Positions 17,800 to 29,007 of a stretch of 64,000 bases of DNA are shown here, one piece after another (position 1 is the first letter of the stretch; every line of letters begins with the position of its first letter). A program made the position numbers and the translations under genes. Origin of the DNA: Mycobacterium hubeiense (GTDB lineage Bacteria > Actinomycetota > Actinomycetes > Mycobacteriales > Mycobacteriaceae); assembly GCF_002838065.1 (NCBI RefSeq), contig NZ_PIZU01000017.1, forward strand, positions 21,827-85,826. Reading direction: 5' to 3'. The notes under the pieces were generated by a model. The model was not told the origin of the DNA, ran no database searches, and saw only the letters and a list, made by a program, of their open reading frames with translations.

Positions 17800-18725
17800 C
17801 AGAAGTAGCCCTCTCGCTTGCGGTCCTCCATGCCGGCCTCCGAGATCCGGTCATCGGCGCGGGTGGCGCCGCGCTCGGTCAACCGCGACACCGCGGTTTC
17901 GGCGATCACCTCGGAAACCGTTGCCGCCGTTGACTCCACGCAGCCGGTGCAGGTGACGTCGCCGACAGTGCGGAAGCGCACCGACTTCTCGACGACGGGT
18001 TCGTCCTTGCGGGGCTGCATATAGCGGTGCACCGCCAGCAGCATGCCGTCGCGCTCAAATACCTTGCGGCGGTGTGCGTAATAAATGGACGGCAGCTTGA
18101 TCTTCTCGGCGCCGATGTAGGACCAGATGTCGAATTCGGTCCAGTTGGACAGCGGGAACACCCGGATGTGCTCGCCCTTGTGGTGGCGACCGTTGTAGAG
18201 GTTCCACAGTTCGGGCCGCTGCGCCTTGGGGTCCCACTGGCCGAACTCGTCGCGGAAGGAAAACACCCGCTCCTTGGCGCGGGCCTTCTCCTCGTCGCGA
18301 CGGGCGCCGCCGAATGCGGCGTCGAACTTGTTCTCCCGGATGGCTCGCAGCAGCGTCACGGTCTGCAACGGGTTGCGGCTCGGGATCGTCTCGACCACTC
18401 GCCCGGCGTCGATGTCGTCCTGCACCTTCGCGACGATCAGCCGCACGCCGTGCTCGGCGACCAGCTCGTCGCGGGCCGCGATGACCTCGTCGAAGTTGTG
18501 CCCGGTATCGACGTGCATGACCGGGAACGGCAGCCGGCCCGGCTTGAACGCCTTGAGCGCCAGGTGCAGCATCACGATGGAGTCCTTGCCGCCCGAGAAC
18601 AGCAGCACCGGCCGCTCGAACTCCGCAGCCACCTCGCGGATGATGTGGATCGCCTCGGCCTCGAGCGCGCGCAGATGGCTCAGCTCGTAGTGGCCGGCGG
18701 GCTTGGTTTCGGCCGCCGCAGTCAT
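17799..18725 (-). CDS. cysD: Sulfate adenylyltransferase subunit 2
   Basis: PP-loop ATP sulfurylase catalytic subunit of 308 residues that forms APS from ATP and sulfate with the CysN GTPase. The PP-loop is SGGKDS (44-49); AAFGGARRDEEKARAKER and the C-terminal DRKREGYF are conserved. I chose the ATG at 18725, with GAGGA five bases upstream; an in-frame extension to 18959 has no support and would run through the palindrome at 18819-18877. First gene of cysD-cysNC-cysQ. Confidence 0.96.
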   Translation of the reverse strand: MTAAAETKPAGHYELSHLRALEAEAIHIIREVAAEFERPVLLFSGGKDSIVMLHLALKAFKPGRLPFPVMHVDTGHNFDEVIAARDELVAEHGVRLIVAKVQDDIDAGRVVETIPSRNPLQTVTLLRAIRENKFDAAFGGARRDEEKARAKERVFSFRDEFGQWDPKAQRPELWNLYNGRHHKGEHIRVFPLSNWTEFDIWSYIGAEKIKLPSIYYAHRRKVFERDGMLLAVHRYMQPRKDEPVVEKSVRFRTVGDVTCTGCVESTAATVSEVIAETAVSRLTERGATRADDRISEAGMEDRKREGYF

Positions 18726-18749
18726 CGCATCCTCATTAAGTTGGTAGAG

Positions 18750-18787
18750 ATGACCAGAATTATCTGCATAACCTGGTATGAAACCAG
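18750..18787. promoter_or_regulatory. Candidate operator region upstream of cysD
   Basis: Within the 227-bp cysD/thioesterase gap, TGACCAG (18751-18757) and a dyad CTGGT-ATGAA-ACCAG (18773-18787) lie 25-60 bp before the cysD start. TAACCTGGT (18769-18777) recurs at the start of the Rrf2 gene, which makes these candidates for Rrf2 binding. Confidence 0.35.
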
Positions 18788-18818
18788 CTCTGGCCTGCTC
18801 TGTCAACGCGGACGCCTG

Positions 18819-18877
18819 GCGAGTGTGCATCCTCATACGGTCGCCGCGGCGTGTCGCGTATGAAACGGCACACTCGC
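18819..18877. repeat. Intergenic palindrome family B, copy 1
   Basis: GCGAGTGTGC (18819-18828) is matched in inverse at 18868-18877, with further imperfect pairing inside (TCATACG against CGTATGA). It lies between the divergent cysD and thioesterase genes. The GAGTGTGC arm recurs in the palindrome at 30644-30739. Confidence 0.65.
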
Positions 18878-18952
18878 GGGTGGACGGGGGCGGGTCGAGC
18901 CGCTTACCCCGGAGGTAATTGATCTGCTGCTGTACGCCCAGATACTGGGCGC

Positions 18953-19372
18953 ATGACAACTACCACCCCGACCGGTGCCGATGTGATGGCGCAATTCATC
19001 CCGCAATCGCCGTTGGTCGCCAAGCTCGGCATCGTCGCCGAAGTTCTCCACGGCGACGAGGTGCGACTGCGCCTGCCCTGGGACCCGTCCAACGTCACGA
19101 TCGGCGACATGGTCCACGGTGGGGCGATCGCCACGCTGGCCGATGTGACCGTGATGGCCGCGGCGTGGGCGGGCGCCGACGTGCCGGATTCGCTGCGCGG
19201 TGTCACCACGTCGATGTCGCTGCAATATCTCACGCCGGCGCGCTCGACCGACCTCATCGGTGTGGGGCGGGCGCTGCGGCGAGGTCGCACGCTGGTGCAC
19301 TGCGACGTCGACGTCGTCACCCCCGACGGCGAGGCCGTGGCAAAAGCCATCGCCACCTACAAGGTGGGCTAG
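18953..19372 (+). CDS. PaaI-type hotdog thioesterase
   Basis: The 139-residue single hotdog domain of the PaaI/4HBT family probably hydrolyses acyl-CoA thioesters. The family signature MVHGGAIATLADVTVMAAAW contains the active-site HGG region and the long central helix, followed by TTSMSLQYLTPARS. A GATACT hexamer six bases before the ATG suggests a leaderless start. Its TAG stop shares the CTAG with the stop of the carbonic anhydrase gene on the other strand. Confidence 0.88.
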   Translation: MTTTTPTGADVMAQFIPQSPLVAKLGIVAEVLHGDEVRLRLPWDPSNVTIGDMVHGGAIATLADVTVMAAAWAGADVPDSLRGVTTSMSLQYLTPARSTDLIGVGRALRRGRTLVHCDVDVVTPDGEAVAKAIATYKVG

Positions 19373-19860
19373 CGGCTGACCTCGTTGAGCTTGCCGGTGG
19401 CTACGTCGAAGATGAAGCCCCGCAGCGATTCGTGTTTGGTGACAAAGGGACTCGCCTCGATGCGGCGCATCGACTGACGCACGTCTTCTTCCAGATCCGT
19501 GAACGACTCGGCGGCCCACTCCGGTTTGATGCCGGTCTCATCCTGGATCGCTCGCTTGAATTCGTCGTCGGTGAACGTCAGCATGCCGCAGTCGGTGTGG
19601 TGGATGAGGATGATCTCCGTGGTGCCGAGCAGTCGCTGACTGATGGCCAGCGAGCGGATCTCGTCATCGGTGATGACGCCGCCGGCATTGCGGATGACGT
19701 GCGCCTCGCCGTCACCCAGACCGAGGATGCGGTAGACGTCGAGGCGGGCGTCCATACACGCGACGACGGCGACGTGCTTGCTGGGCGGCAACGGCAGTGG
19801 ACCTTTGAAGGTCTCGGCGTATTGCGCGTTGTTGGCCAGGTATTGGTCGGTTGCCGACAT
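19369..19860 (-). CDS. Beta-class carbonic anhydrase
   Basis: Zinc enzyme of 163 residues that interconverts CO2 and bicarbonate. The zinc ligands Cys35 (in ACMDARLD), His88 and Cys91 (in HHTDCGM) and the Asp37/Arg39 dyad are all present. It has the size and features of M. tuberculosis Rv1284, which also lies beside cysD. The ATG has a strong GAGGAGG ribosome site. The two 3' ends with the thioesterase gene overlap by the 4-bp CTAG. Confidence 0.94.
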   Translation of the reverse strand: MSATDQYLANNAQYAETFKGPLPLPPSKHVAVVACMDARLDVYRILGLGDGEAHVIRNAGGVITDDEIRSLAISQRLLGTTEIILIHHTDCGMLTFTDDEFKRAIQDETGIKPEWAAESFTDLEEDVRQSMRRIEASPFVTKHESLRGFIFDVATGKLNEVSR

Positions 19861-19938
19861 GTCGACCTCCTCACACGGGGCTGATCCGGAATCCCCTGCG
19901 CCGAATTCTGCACCAGGGTCGCGAGGGGCGACGGCCGA

Positions 19939-20238
19939 TCAGAGCAGCGGGATCCAGATCGGCCCCAGCCAGAAGCCCCAGCCCCGATGGCCTGGATCGA
20001 ACACCGGTGTCACCCAGTGCCCCTGATACCGGAACGGCCGGTGATCCCGCACGGCCCGGAAGTACGCGTCGCGGTCCTGCGGCGGCACGTCGGGCCGGTG
20101 TTCCACGTGGACGGGTCCGGGTCCTCCCGGTCCGGGCATCGGCGGATCAGCGGAGGCGATGCCGGCGCCCACGCCGAGTGCGGCGAGGCCCAGGCTGCCC
20201 GTAATGGCCGATGCGGCAACCAGTTTGGTGACTTTCAT
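19939..20238 (-). CDS. Small exported Pro/Trp-rich protein
   Basis: The predicted 99-residue protein starts at the ATG at 20238, which has GAAAGGA upstream. The Sec signal peptide (MKVTKLVAASAITGSLGLAA, cleavage after ASA) is followed by DPPMPGPGGPGPVHVEH and an aromatic C-terminus HWVTPVFDPGHRGWGFWLGP. Similar short exported proteins are common in mycobacteria; the function is unknown. It resembles 6527-6757 in length, composition and ending. Confidence 0.78.
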   Translation of the reverse strand: MKVTKLVAASAITGSLGLAALGVGAGIASADPPMPGPGGPGPVHVEHRPDVPPQDRDAYFRAVRDHRPFRYQGHWVTPVFDPGHRGWGFWLGPIWIPLL

Positions 20239-20384
20239 GGTGCATCCTTTCTCGATTGCAGGTCGTAGCCGGTGGTCCCGTGGCAAGCAGACGCGGAATC
20301 GCATTACCCGTGTGGATATCGTGCGAGTCTGCGTCTGCTCGGCAGGTATAGCGAGGACCACTCGCTTCAGCGTGACCGAATCGG

Positions 20385-21980
20385 CTAGGCGCCCGTTGTG
20401 GTCGGCCTGTGCGGCGGCTGTGAGTTGCGCGGCAGGCGAACGACGAAATGCGTTGCGCCGGGCTCACTGTGCACCTCAATGGTGCCGCGGTGGGCCTTGA
20501 CCACCGCGGCGACGATCGCCAGGCCCAAACCCGTGCTGCCGCCGCGTCGCGACCGCGAGGTGTCGCCGCGGGCGAACCGCTCGAAGATTTCCGGCTGCAG
20601 CCACCGTGGGATGCCGGGGCCGTCGTCGGCGACCGTCAGCACCGCCCCGTCGTCGTCCGTCGTCAATGACACCGTGACCGAGGTGCCCGCCGGGGTGTGA
20701 ACGCGCGCGTTGGTCAGCAGATTGGCCAGCACCTGATGCAGGCGCCCCTCGTCGCCGTCGACGATCACCGGCTCGTCGGGAAGGTCCAGCGACCACTTGT
20801 GATCCGGACCCGCGACGTGCGCGTCACTGACCGCGTCGACCACCAACCGCGACAGGTCCACCGGGCCGTGCTCCAGGGGACGGCCGGTGTCGAGGCGCGC
20901 GAGCAGCAGCATGTCCTCGACCAGATGGGTCATCCGCTCGGATTCGGATTGCACCCGACTCATCGCATGCGCGACGTCGTCGGGCAGTTCGTCGCGTTTG
21001 CGTTGCGCCAGTTCGGTATAGCCGCTGATGGCGGCCAGCGGTGTGCGCAGCTCGTGGCTGGCGTCGGCGACGAACTGACGGATGCGGGTCTCGCTGGCGT
21101 GCCGGGCCCGCAGCGCGCCGGCGATGCGGTCCAGCATGCGGTTCAGCGCCGAGCCGAGCTGGCCGACCTCGGTGTGGGCACCGGCCGGGTCCACCTTGAC
21201 GATCGGGGTGGGCAGGCGCACCTCACCCCGGTCGAGTTCGAGGTCGGCCACGTCGCGGGCCGCCGCGGAAACCCTTGACAGCGGCGCAAGTTGGCGGCGA
21301 ATGATCAGGATGCCCGCCGTCGCCGCCGCGACCAACGCGATAGCCCCGACGACGCAGAACATCACCAACACCCACAACAGCGTGTCGTCGACGTCGGAGG
21401 TCGGAAGTCCGGTGACGATGGTCTCGCCCGGGCGATGCGGATGCATGGCCATCACCCGGTAGCGGCCGAGTCCGTCGAGCTCCACCGTCACCGGGGAGCG
21501 ATTCGGCGGGATCTGCGCGAGCTGTTGTGCTGCGGCGGCGCTGATTTCGATGCGTGTCCCGTCGGCGGTGATGACGCCGGCATCGACGGGCACACCATGA
21601 GACACCACCGCGCCGACCGTTCGGCTGGCTTGCCCTGGCGCGTTGAGGAACGCCGGTCCGGACCCGTAGTCCTCGCGAATGATCACGCGGCGGGGAAACC
21701 GCGGCGGCGGACCGTAGCCGGGCATCGGCACCATTCCCGGCGGAGGGGGCGGCATGTCGAAGATCGCCGCCGACCGTCGCCCCGCCTCCTTCAGCTGCTC
21801 ATCGAGCTGATGCATCAAGAAGCGTTGCAGCGCAAACTCAGTCGCGATCCCGATGCCGGCACACACCACCGCCAGCAGCGCCACCTGGCTGACGAGCAGG
21901 CGCGCCCGCAGCGACCACGTCCGAGGCGAGCGAATGCGCGTCCAGACGCCGGGCGGCTCAGCGCGGGGGCTTGAGGACAT
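20385..21980 (-). CDS. OmpR-class sensor histidine kinase (TrcS-like)
   Basis: Sensor kinase of 531 residues with two membrane helices (about 27-48 and 202-227) flanking a roughly 150-residue extracytoplasmic domain containing a Met/Pro-rich stretch (DMPPPPPGMVPMPGYG). A HAMP linker, the HisKA motif FVADASHELRTPLAAISGY (His309) and an HATPase domain (NLLTNARVHTPAG, DDGPGIP, GLGLAIV) follow. Its start lies 23 bp inside the response regulator gene, so both form one operon. It resembles mycobacterial TrcS; the signal is unknown. Confidence 0.93.
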   Translation of the reverse strand: MSSSPRAEPPGVWTRIRSPRTWSLRARLLVSQVALLAVVCAGIGIATEFALQRFLMHQLDEQLKEAGRRSAAIFDMPPPPPGMVPMPGYGPPPRFPRRVIIREDYGSGPAFLNAPGQASRTVGAVVSHGVPVDAGVITADGTRIEISAAAAQQLAQIPPNRSPVTVELDGLGRYRVMAMHPHRPGETIVTGLPTSDVDDTLLWVLVMFCVVGAIALVAAATAGILIIRRQLAPLSRVSAAARDVADLELDRGEVRLPTPIVKVDPAGAHTEVGQLGSALNRMLDRIAGALRARHASETRIRQFVADASHELRTPLAAISGYTELAQRKRDELPDDVAHAMSRVQSESERMTHLVEDMLLLARLDTGRPLEHGPVDLSRLVVDAVSDAHVAGPDHKWSLDLPDEPVIVDGDEGRLHQVLANLLTNARVHTPAGTSVTVSLTTDDDGAVLTVADDGPGIPRWLQPEIFERFARGDTSRSRRGGSTGLGLAIVAAVVKAHRGTIEVHSEPGATHFVVRLPRNSQPPHRPTTTGA

Positions 21981-22707
21981 ACCCGGCTCCGCGCAGGGTG
22001 TGGATCATCGGCTCCCGCCCGCTGTCGATTTTCTTGCGTAGGTAGGACACGTAGAGCTCGACGATGTTGGACCGACCGCCGAAGTCGTAGCTCCATACGC
22101 GGTCGAGGATTTGGGCCTTGCTCAGCACCCGCTTGGCGTTGCGCATCATGAACCGCAACAGCTCGAACTCGGTGGCGGTCAACGTGATCAGCTCGCCGCC
22201 GCGGGTGACTTCGTGGCTGTCCTCGTCGAGCACCAAATCGCCGACGACCAGCTTGGCGTCGCCGGTTTCACTGCTCACCCCGGTGCGCCTCAGCAGTGCG
22301 CGCAGCCGCAGCACCACCTCTTCAATGCTGAACGGTTTGGTCACGTAGTCGTCGCCACCCGCGGTCAGACCGGCGATGCGGTCTTCGACCGAATCCTTGG
22401 CGGTCAGCAGCAGCAGTGGCAGTCCGGGCATCTGCTCGCGGAGTTTGCGCAGCACATCCAGCCCGCTCATATCGGGCAGCATGACGTCGAGCACCGCCAC
22501 ATCGGGCGGATTCTGCCGGGCGAGCGCGATGGCGGTGGCGCCGTCGCCGGCCGTCGCGATATCCCAGCCCTCGTAGCGCAGCGCCATCGACACCAGCTCG
22601 GCCAGCACGGGTTCGTCGTCGACGACCAGCACCCGGATCGGATTCCCGTCGGCCCGGCGCATGACGACGCGGCCCGCGTCGCTCTGGTTCACCTCCGCAC
22701 CGGCCAC
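21958..22707 (-). CDS. OmpR-family response regulator (TrcR-like)
   Basis: The 249-residue regulator has a receiver domain (RVLVVDDEPVLAELV; phospho-acceptor Asp74 in AVLDVMLPDM; KPFSIEEV) and a winged-helix DNA-binding domain ending VELYVSYLRKKIDSGREPMI. The block LSKAQILDRVWSYDFGGRSN is very close to what I recall of M. tuberculosis TrcR. A shorter start at the internal Met16 is possible. It is the first gene of the regulator-kinase pair and lies 73 bp from a small exported protein gene on the same strand. Confidence 0.93.
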   Translation of the reverse strand: MAGAEVNQSDAGRVVMRRADGNPIRVLVVDDEPVLAELVSMALRYEGWDIATAGDGATAIALARQNPPDVAVLDVMLPDMSGLDVLRKLREQMPGLPLLLLTAKDSVEDRIAGLTAGGDDYVTKPFSIEEVVLRLRALLRRTGVSSETGDAKLVVGDLVLDEDSHEVTRGGELITLTATEFELLRFMMRNAKRVLSKAQILDRVWSYDFGGRSNIVELYVSYLRKKIDSGREPMIHTLRGAGYVLKPPR

Positions 22708-22780
22708 GGCTCCATTATTGGAGGCGGGGTTGGGCGGAAGCTGTGCCTTTGCTATGAGCGGGCTGTGAAGGTACCCAGGA

Positions 22781-23026
22781 CTATTGCGGTTCCCCGGTCG
22801 ATACGGTCGCCGGCGGCGTCGTGATCGGGGGTTTGACGACCGAGACCTCCGGCTCCGTCGGCGCCGTCGTCTCCGTGCTCGTTTCGCCGAGGGTGATCTC
22901 GGGGTCCTCGCTGAGCATCGCCTTGTCGGGCAGTGCCTGGCCGAGACCCGCGCCGAGGGCGCCTATCGCGAGAGCGGCGCTGGCACCCACACCCGCCAAT
23001 ACCATCCTGAGCTGCTTCGTATTCAC
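22781..23026 (-). CDS. Small exported protein with LGETSTETT motif (paralog 1)
   Basis: The 81-residue predicted protein has a GTG start preceded by GAGAGG. A signal peptide or N-terminal membrane helix (MVLAGVGASAALAIGALGAG) is followed by a mature part containing DPEITLGETSTETTAPTEP and a Thr/Pro-rich tail. The neighbour at 23126-23383 carries the matching KMTLGETTTQTTPP, so the two are tandem paralogs. I recognise no named family. They sit between a two-component system and oppBCDA. Confidence 0.72.
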   Translation of the reverse strand: MNTKQLRMVLAGVGASAALAIGALGAGLGQALPDKAMLSEDPEITLGETSTETTAPTEPEVSVVKPPITTPPATVSTGEPQ

Positions 23027-23125
23027 CGCTGACCTCTCTGTTTCGGTGTCTGCTAGCAGTTCATGAGAGGTCGGCGCTGACCTCTCGACTCATCGGAGTA
23101 ACCGAAGCTGCCGGTGGTAAAACGC

Positions 23126-23383
23126 CTATTTGGCGGCCTCTTCTTCCGACGGCAGCGGGGCCGGGCCCTTGATCGGCGGCAGCGCCTTCGACGAGACGGG
23201 CGCGTGCGGCGGCGTCGTCTGCGTCGTCGTCTCCCCCAGCGTCATCTTCGGGTACGCGCCCGTCTCGGCCTCCTCGGGGCTGTCGACGGCCGCCAGCACG
23301 CCGACCGCGATCAGTGCGACCAGGGCGCTGGCGCCGATGTATGCCGCCAGCATCTTGGCGTTCTTCCGTTTCCTCGCATCCAT
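23126..23383 (-). CDS. Small exported protein with LGETTTQTT motif (paralog 2)
   Basis: The 85-residue predicted protein starts at the ATG at 23383, which has a GGAGGG site upstream; an in-frame extension to 23494 has no support. A basic N-terminus (MDARKRKNAKMLAAYIGASA) leads into one hydrophobic segment ending in AVDSPEEA, then YPKMTLGETTTQTTPPHAP and an acidic end. It is a tandem paralog of 22781-23026 by the shared TLGET(S/T)T motif at the same distance from the membrane segment. Function unknown. Confidence 0.72.
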   Translation of the reverse strand: MDARKRKNAKMLAAYIGASALVALIAVGVLAAVDSPEEAETGAYPKMTLGETTTQTTPPHAPVSSKALPPIKGPAPLPSEEEAAK

Positions 23384-23555
23384 GTCCTGACCCTCCGTGG
23401 TAAAACTGCAGGTACAGGCCAGTGAAACCGGCCGACCTGTGCTCAGCCTGGATGCGCGGTGCGAATCGCCCAGCACGCCGCGCCAGCGGTTCAAATCAGA
23501 CCGTGGCCGCCGTCATCTCATAACCTGTGCGCATGCCTGCCGCCGGAGTTCGCCG

Positions 23556-24533
23556 ATGACGCGATTCTTGGCACGGCGGCTGCTCAACTACGTGGTGCTC
23601 CTGCTGCTGGCGTCGTTTCTGACGTTCTCGCTGACATCGCTGAGCTTCAAGCCGCTCGACAGCCTGCTGCAGCGCAACCCGCGTCCACCGCAGTCGGCGA
23701 TCGACGCCAAGGCCGCCGAGCTCGATCTGGACAAGCCGATTCCGATCCGATACGCGCATTGGGTGTCGGGCGCGGTGCGCGGCGACTTCGGCACCACCGT
23801 CGCGGGTCAGCCGGTGTCCGACGAGCTGGGCCGACGCGTCGGCGTGAGCCTGCGACTGGTGTTCATCGGTTCGGTGCTGGGCACGGTGATCGGCGTCGTC
23901 GTCGGCGCGTGGGGGGCGATCCGGCAATACCGGCTCTCCGACCGGGTGATCACGGCGCTGGCGCTGCTGGTGATCAGCACGCCGACGTTCGTGATCGCCA
24001 ATCTGCTGATTCTCGGTGCGCTGCGGGTCAATTCGATCCTCGGTGTGCAGCTGTTCGAGTACACGGGCGAAACCTCACCCGACGCGGTAGGCGGCGCGTG
24101 GAACCAGTTCGTCGACCGCTTACAGCATTTGGTGCTGCCGACCTTCACCCTGGCGCTGACGGCGATCGCCGGCTACAGCCGGTATCAGCGCGACGCGATG
24201 CTCGACGTGCTGGGCCAGGACTTCATCCGCACCGCCCGCGCCAAGGGGCTGACGCGGCGCCAGGCGTTGTTCAAACACGGCCTGCGCACCGCGCTGATCC
24301 CGATGGCCACGCTGTTCGCGTACGGAGTGAGCGGGCTGGTGACGGGCGCGGTGTTCGTCGAGAAGATCTTCGGCTGGCACGGCATGGGCGAGTGGGTGGT
24401 GCAGGGCATCGCCACGCAGGACACCAACATCATCGCGGCGGTCACGGTGTTCTCCGGCGCCACCGTGCTGCTCGCGGGGCTGCTGTCCGACATCATTTAC
24501 GCCGCACTCGATCCGAGGGTGCGTGTCACATGA
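23556..24533 (+). CDS. oppB: Peptide ABC transporter permease OppB
   Basis: Inner-membrane permease of 325 residues with about six helices. It begins [20 protein letters not shown] and carries the family motif [20 protein letters not shown], the EAA loop that contacts the ATPase, and the C-terminal [20 protein letters not shown]. The ATG at 23556 has GGAG seven bases upstream. The gene is coupled to oppC by ATGA. Equivalent to M. tuberculosis Rv1283c. Confidence 0.95.
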   Translation: MTRFLARRLLNYVVLLLLASFLTFSLTSLSFKPLDSLLQRNPRPPQSAIDAKAAELDLDKPIPIRYAHWVSGAVRGDFGTTVAGQPVSDELGRRVGVSLRLVFIGSVLGTVIGVVVGAWGAIRQYRLSDRVITALALLVISTPTFVIANLLILGALRVNSILGVQLFEYTGETSPDAVGGAWNQFVDRLQHLVLPTFTLALTAIAGYSRYQRDAMLDVLGQDFIRTARAKGLTRRQALFKHGLRTALIPMATLFAYGVSGLVTGAVFVEKIFGWHGMGEWVVQGIATQDTNIIAAVTVFSGATVLLAGLLSDIIYAALDPRVRVT

Positions 24534-25446
24534 CCCAACAGACCTCCACCACCGCCAAGGCGGGCATCGACGTCGAGAGGTTCGCGTCGCGGCGCACCCT
24601 GGTGCTGCGCCGGTTCCTGCGCAACAAGCCCGCGGTGATATCGCTGGCGCTGCTGGTGGCGATGTTCATCAGCTGCTACGCGTTGCCGCCGCTGTTGCCG
24701 TACTCCTACACCGACCTCGACTATTACGCCCTGCAGCAGCCGCCGAACCTCGAGCACTGGTTCGGCACCAACGCGCTTGGCCAAGATCTGCTGGCGCTGA
24801 CCCTGCGCGGCATGCAGAAATCGATGCTCATCGGTGTCTGCGTGGCCTTCATCTCCACGCTGATCGCCGCCACCGTCGGCTCGATCGCGGGGTACTTCGG
24901 AGGCTGGCGCGACCGCACGCTGATGTGGATCGTCGACCTGCTGTTGGTGGTGCCGAGCTTCATCCTGATCGCGATCGTCACGCCGCGCCTGGAGACGTCG
25001 GCCCGGGTGTTCTGGTTGATCGTGCTGTTCTCGGTGTTCAGCTGGATGATCAGCTCGCGCATCGTGCGGGGTTTGACGATGAGCCTGCGGGTGCGCGAAT
25101 TCGTCTCCGCGGCACGGTATATGGGCGTCAGCAACTGGCGCATCATCACCCGCCACATCGTGCCGAATGTGGCGTCGATCCTGATCATCGACACCACGCT
25201 CAACGTCGGCATCGCCATCCTGGCCGAAACCGGTTTGAGCTTCCTGGGTTTTGGCATCCAGCCGCCCGACGTGTCACTGGGCACCTTGATTGCCGACGGC
25301 ACCAAATCGGCGACGACGTTCCCGTGGCTATTCCTGATTCCGGCGGGCGTGCTGGTGTTGATCGTGATGTGCGCCAACCTCGTCGGCGATGGGTTGCGCG
25401 ATGCATTCGACCCGGGCAGCCGCGCTTTGCGACGGAGGCGACGCAG

Positions 25447-25450
<4 letters not shown>
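24530..25450 (+). CDS. oppC: Peptide ABC transporter permease OppC
   Basis: Second permease, 306 residues. The N-terminal OppC region ([20 protein letters not shown]) is followed by [20 protein letters not shown], the EAA motif [20 protein letters not shown] and [20 protein letters not shown], all typical of DppC/OppC. The ATG overlaps the oppB stop, and its stop overlaps the oppD GTG. The three genes are therefore probably translated in a coupled way. Confidence 0.95.
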
Positions 25451-27267
<1,817 letters not shown>

Positions 27268-27274
27268 CACTTCT

Positions 27275-27300
27275 CGAGTCGCTTCGCTCCTGCCCGCCGG
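27275..27300. repeat. 26-bp dispersed repeat, copy 1
   Basis: This 26-bp stretch straddling the oppD/oppA junction is repeated exactly, in inverse orientation, at 38192-38217 inside the start of the SixA gene. Its core on the plus strand is GTCGCTTCGCTCCTGCCCGC. Confidence 0.7.
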
Positions 27301-27329
27301 AACTCCGATCGCGGTTAGAGTCGGTCGGC

Positions 27330-29000
27330 ATGAACCTCCGACGCTTGGCTGTGGCAACGCTGATCGCGGCTTTGACCCTCTCGAGCTGCTCGCGCGGCAC
27401 CGACGAACCCCCGCCCGCGGGGGGTGCCGCCGAGGTCGGCACCACCAACGACATCAATCCGCAGGATCCGGCGACGCTGCAGAAGGGCGGCAACCTGCGG
27501 CTGGCGCTGACCGCGTTCCCGGCGAACTTCAACTCGCTGCACATCGACGGCAACGTCGCCGACGCCGCCTCGATGCTGCGGGCGACGATGCCGCGCGCCT
27601 TCCACGTCGGCTCGGACGGGTCCACGTCCGTCAACACCGACTACTTCACCAGTGTCGAATTGACCGGCACCAACCCGCAAGAGGTCACCTACACCATCAA
27701 CCCGAAAGCCACCTGGACCGACGGCACGCCGATCACGTGGGAAGACATCGCCTCGCAGATCAACGCGACCAGCGGTAAGGACAAGGCGTTCGCGATCGCC
27801 AGCCCGAACGGGGCGGACCGGGTCGAATCGGTCACCCGCGGAGTGGACGACCGGCAGGCGATCGTGACGTTCGCCCAGCCGTATGCCGAATGGCAGGGCA
27901 TGTTCGCCGGCAACACCATGCTGCTGCCCAAGAGCATGACCGCCAATCCCGACGTGTTCAACAAGGGACAACTCGACGGCCCTGGCCCGTCGGCCGGACC
28001 GTTCATGATCACGTCGCTGGACCGGACCGCGCAGCGAATCACGTTGACCCGCAACCCGAAATGGTGGGGTGCACCGCCGCTGCTGGACAGCATCACCTAT
28101 CTGGTGCTCGACGACGCCGCCCGCATCCCGGCATTGCAGAACAACACGATCGACGCCACCGGGGTGGCTTCGCTCGACGAGTTGACCATTGCCCGCAACA
28201 CGCCGGGCATTTCGATCCGGCGTGCGCCCAGCCCGAGTTGGTATCACTTCACGTTCAACGGTGCGCCCGGCTCGATCCTCGCGGACAAGGCGCTGCGGCA
28301 GGCGATCGCCAAGGGCATCGACCGGCAGGCCATCGCCAGCATCAGCCAGCGCGGGCTGGCCGACAATCCCGTGCCGCTGAACAACCACCTGTATGTCGCC
28401 GGGCAGGAGGGCTACCAGGACAACAGCGGTGTGGTCGCGTTCGATCCGGAGAAGGCCAAGCAGGAGCTCGATGCGTTGGGTTGGCGGCTCAACGGCCAGT
28501 TCCGTGAGAAGGACGGCCGCCAGCTGGTGGTGCGCGACGTGCTCTACGACGCGCAGACCACGCGGCAGGTCGGCCAGATCGCGCAGAACAGCCTGGCGCA
28601 GATAGGGGTGAAGCTCGAGCTGGACGCGAAGGCGGGCCCGGGTTTCTTCACCAATCACATCAACGTCGGAGATTTCGACATCGCCCAGTTCACGTGGGTG
28701 GGCGACGCGTTCTCGCTGTGCTGCATCAATCAGATCTACACCACTGGCGCGGAAAGCAATTTCGGCAAGATCAGCAGCCCGCAGATCGATGAGTTGGCCA
28801 TGAAGACCATGGGCGAACTCGACCCAGCGAAGGCCCGCGAGATGGCCAACGAGGTCGACAAGCTGATCTGGGAGGAAGTGCACAGCTTGCCCTTGTTCCA
28901 GTCGGCGGGAAACCTCGCGGTGCGAAGCAATTTGGCGAACTTCGGGCCGGCGGGCATCGGCGACCTGGACTACACCAAGATCGGCTTCATGAAGCCGTAG
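27330..29000 (+). CDS. oppA: Peptide ABC transporter substrate-binding lipoprotein OppA
   Basis: Extracytoplasmic lipoprotein of 556 residues that captures peptides for OppBCD. I chose the ATG at 27330 because it begins a proper lipoprotein signal, MNLRRLAVATLIAALTLSSC, with Cys20 as lipidation site; a GTG at 27264 would overlap oppD but bury the signal. SBP_bac_5 features include SVELTGTNPQEVTYTINP, ATWTDGTPITWEDI and ALRQAIAKGIDRQAIA. It ends in front of palindrome family A copy 2. Confidence 0.93.
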   Translation: MNLRRLAVATLIAALTLSSCSRGTDEPPPAGGAAEVGTTNDINPQDPATLQKGGNLRLALTAFPANFNSLHIDGNVADAASMLRATMPRAFHVGSDGSTSVNTDYFTSVELTGTNPQEVTYTINPKATWTDGTPITWEDIASQINATSGKDKAFAIASPNGADRVESVTRGVDDRQAIVTFAQPYAEWQGMFAGNTMLLPKSMTANPDVFNKGQLDGPGPSAGPFMITSLDRTAQRITLTRNPKWWGAPPLLDSITYLVLDDAARIPALQNNTIDATGVASLDELTIARNTPGISIRRAPSPSWYHFTFNGAPGSILADKALRQAIAKGIDRQAIASISQRGLADNPVPLNNHLYVAGQEGYQDNSGVVAFDPEKAKQELDALGWRLNGQFREKDGRQLVVRDVLYDAQTTRQVGQIAQNSLAQIGVKLELDAKAGPGFFTNHINVGDFDIAQFTWVGDAFSLCCINQIYTTGAESNFGKISSPQIDELAMKTMGELDPAKAREMANEVDKLIWEEVHSLPLFQSAGNLAVRSNLANFGPAGIGDLDYTKIGFMKP

Positions 29001-29007
29001 CTATTGC

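Noticed and set aside
18726..18952. Riboswitch upstream of cysD
   Set aside because: The gap holds a palindrome and short dyads but no conserved SAM or other riboswitch core that I can fold.
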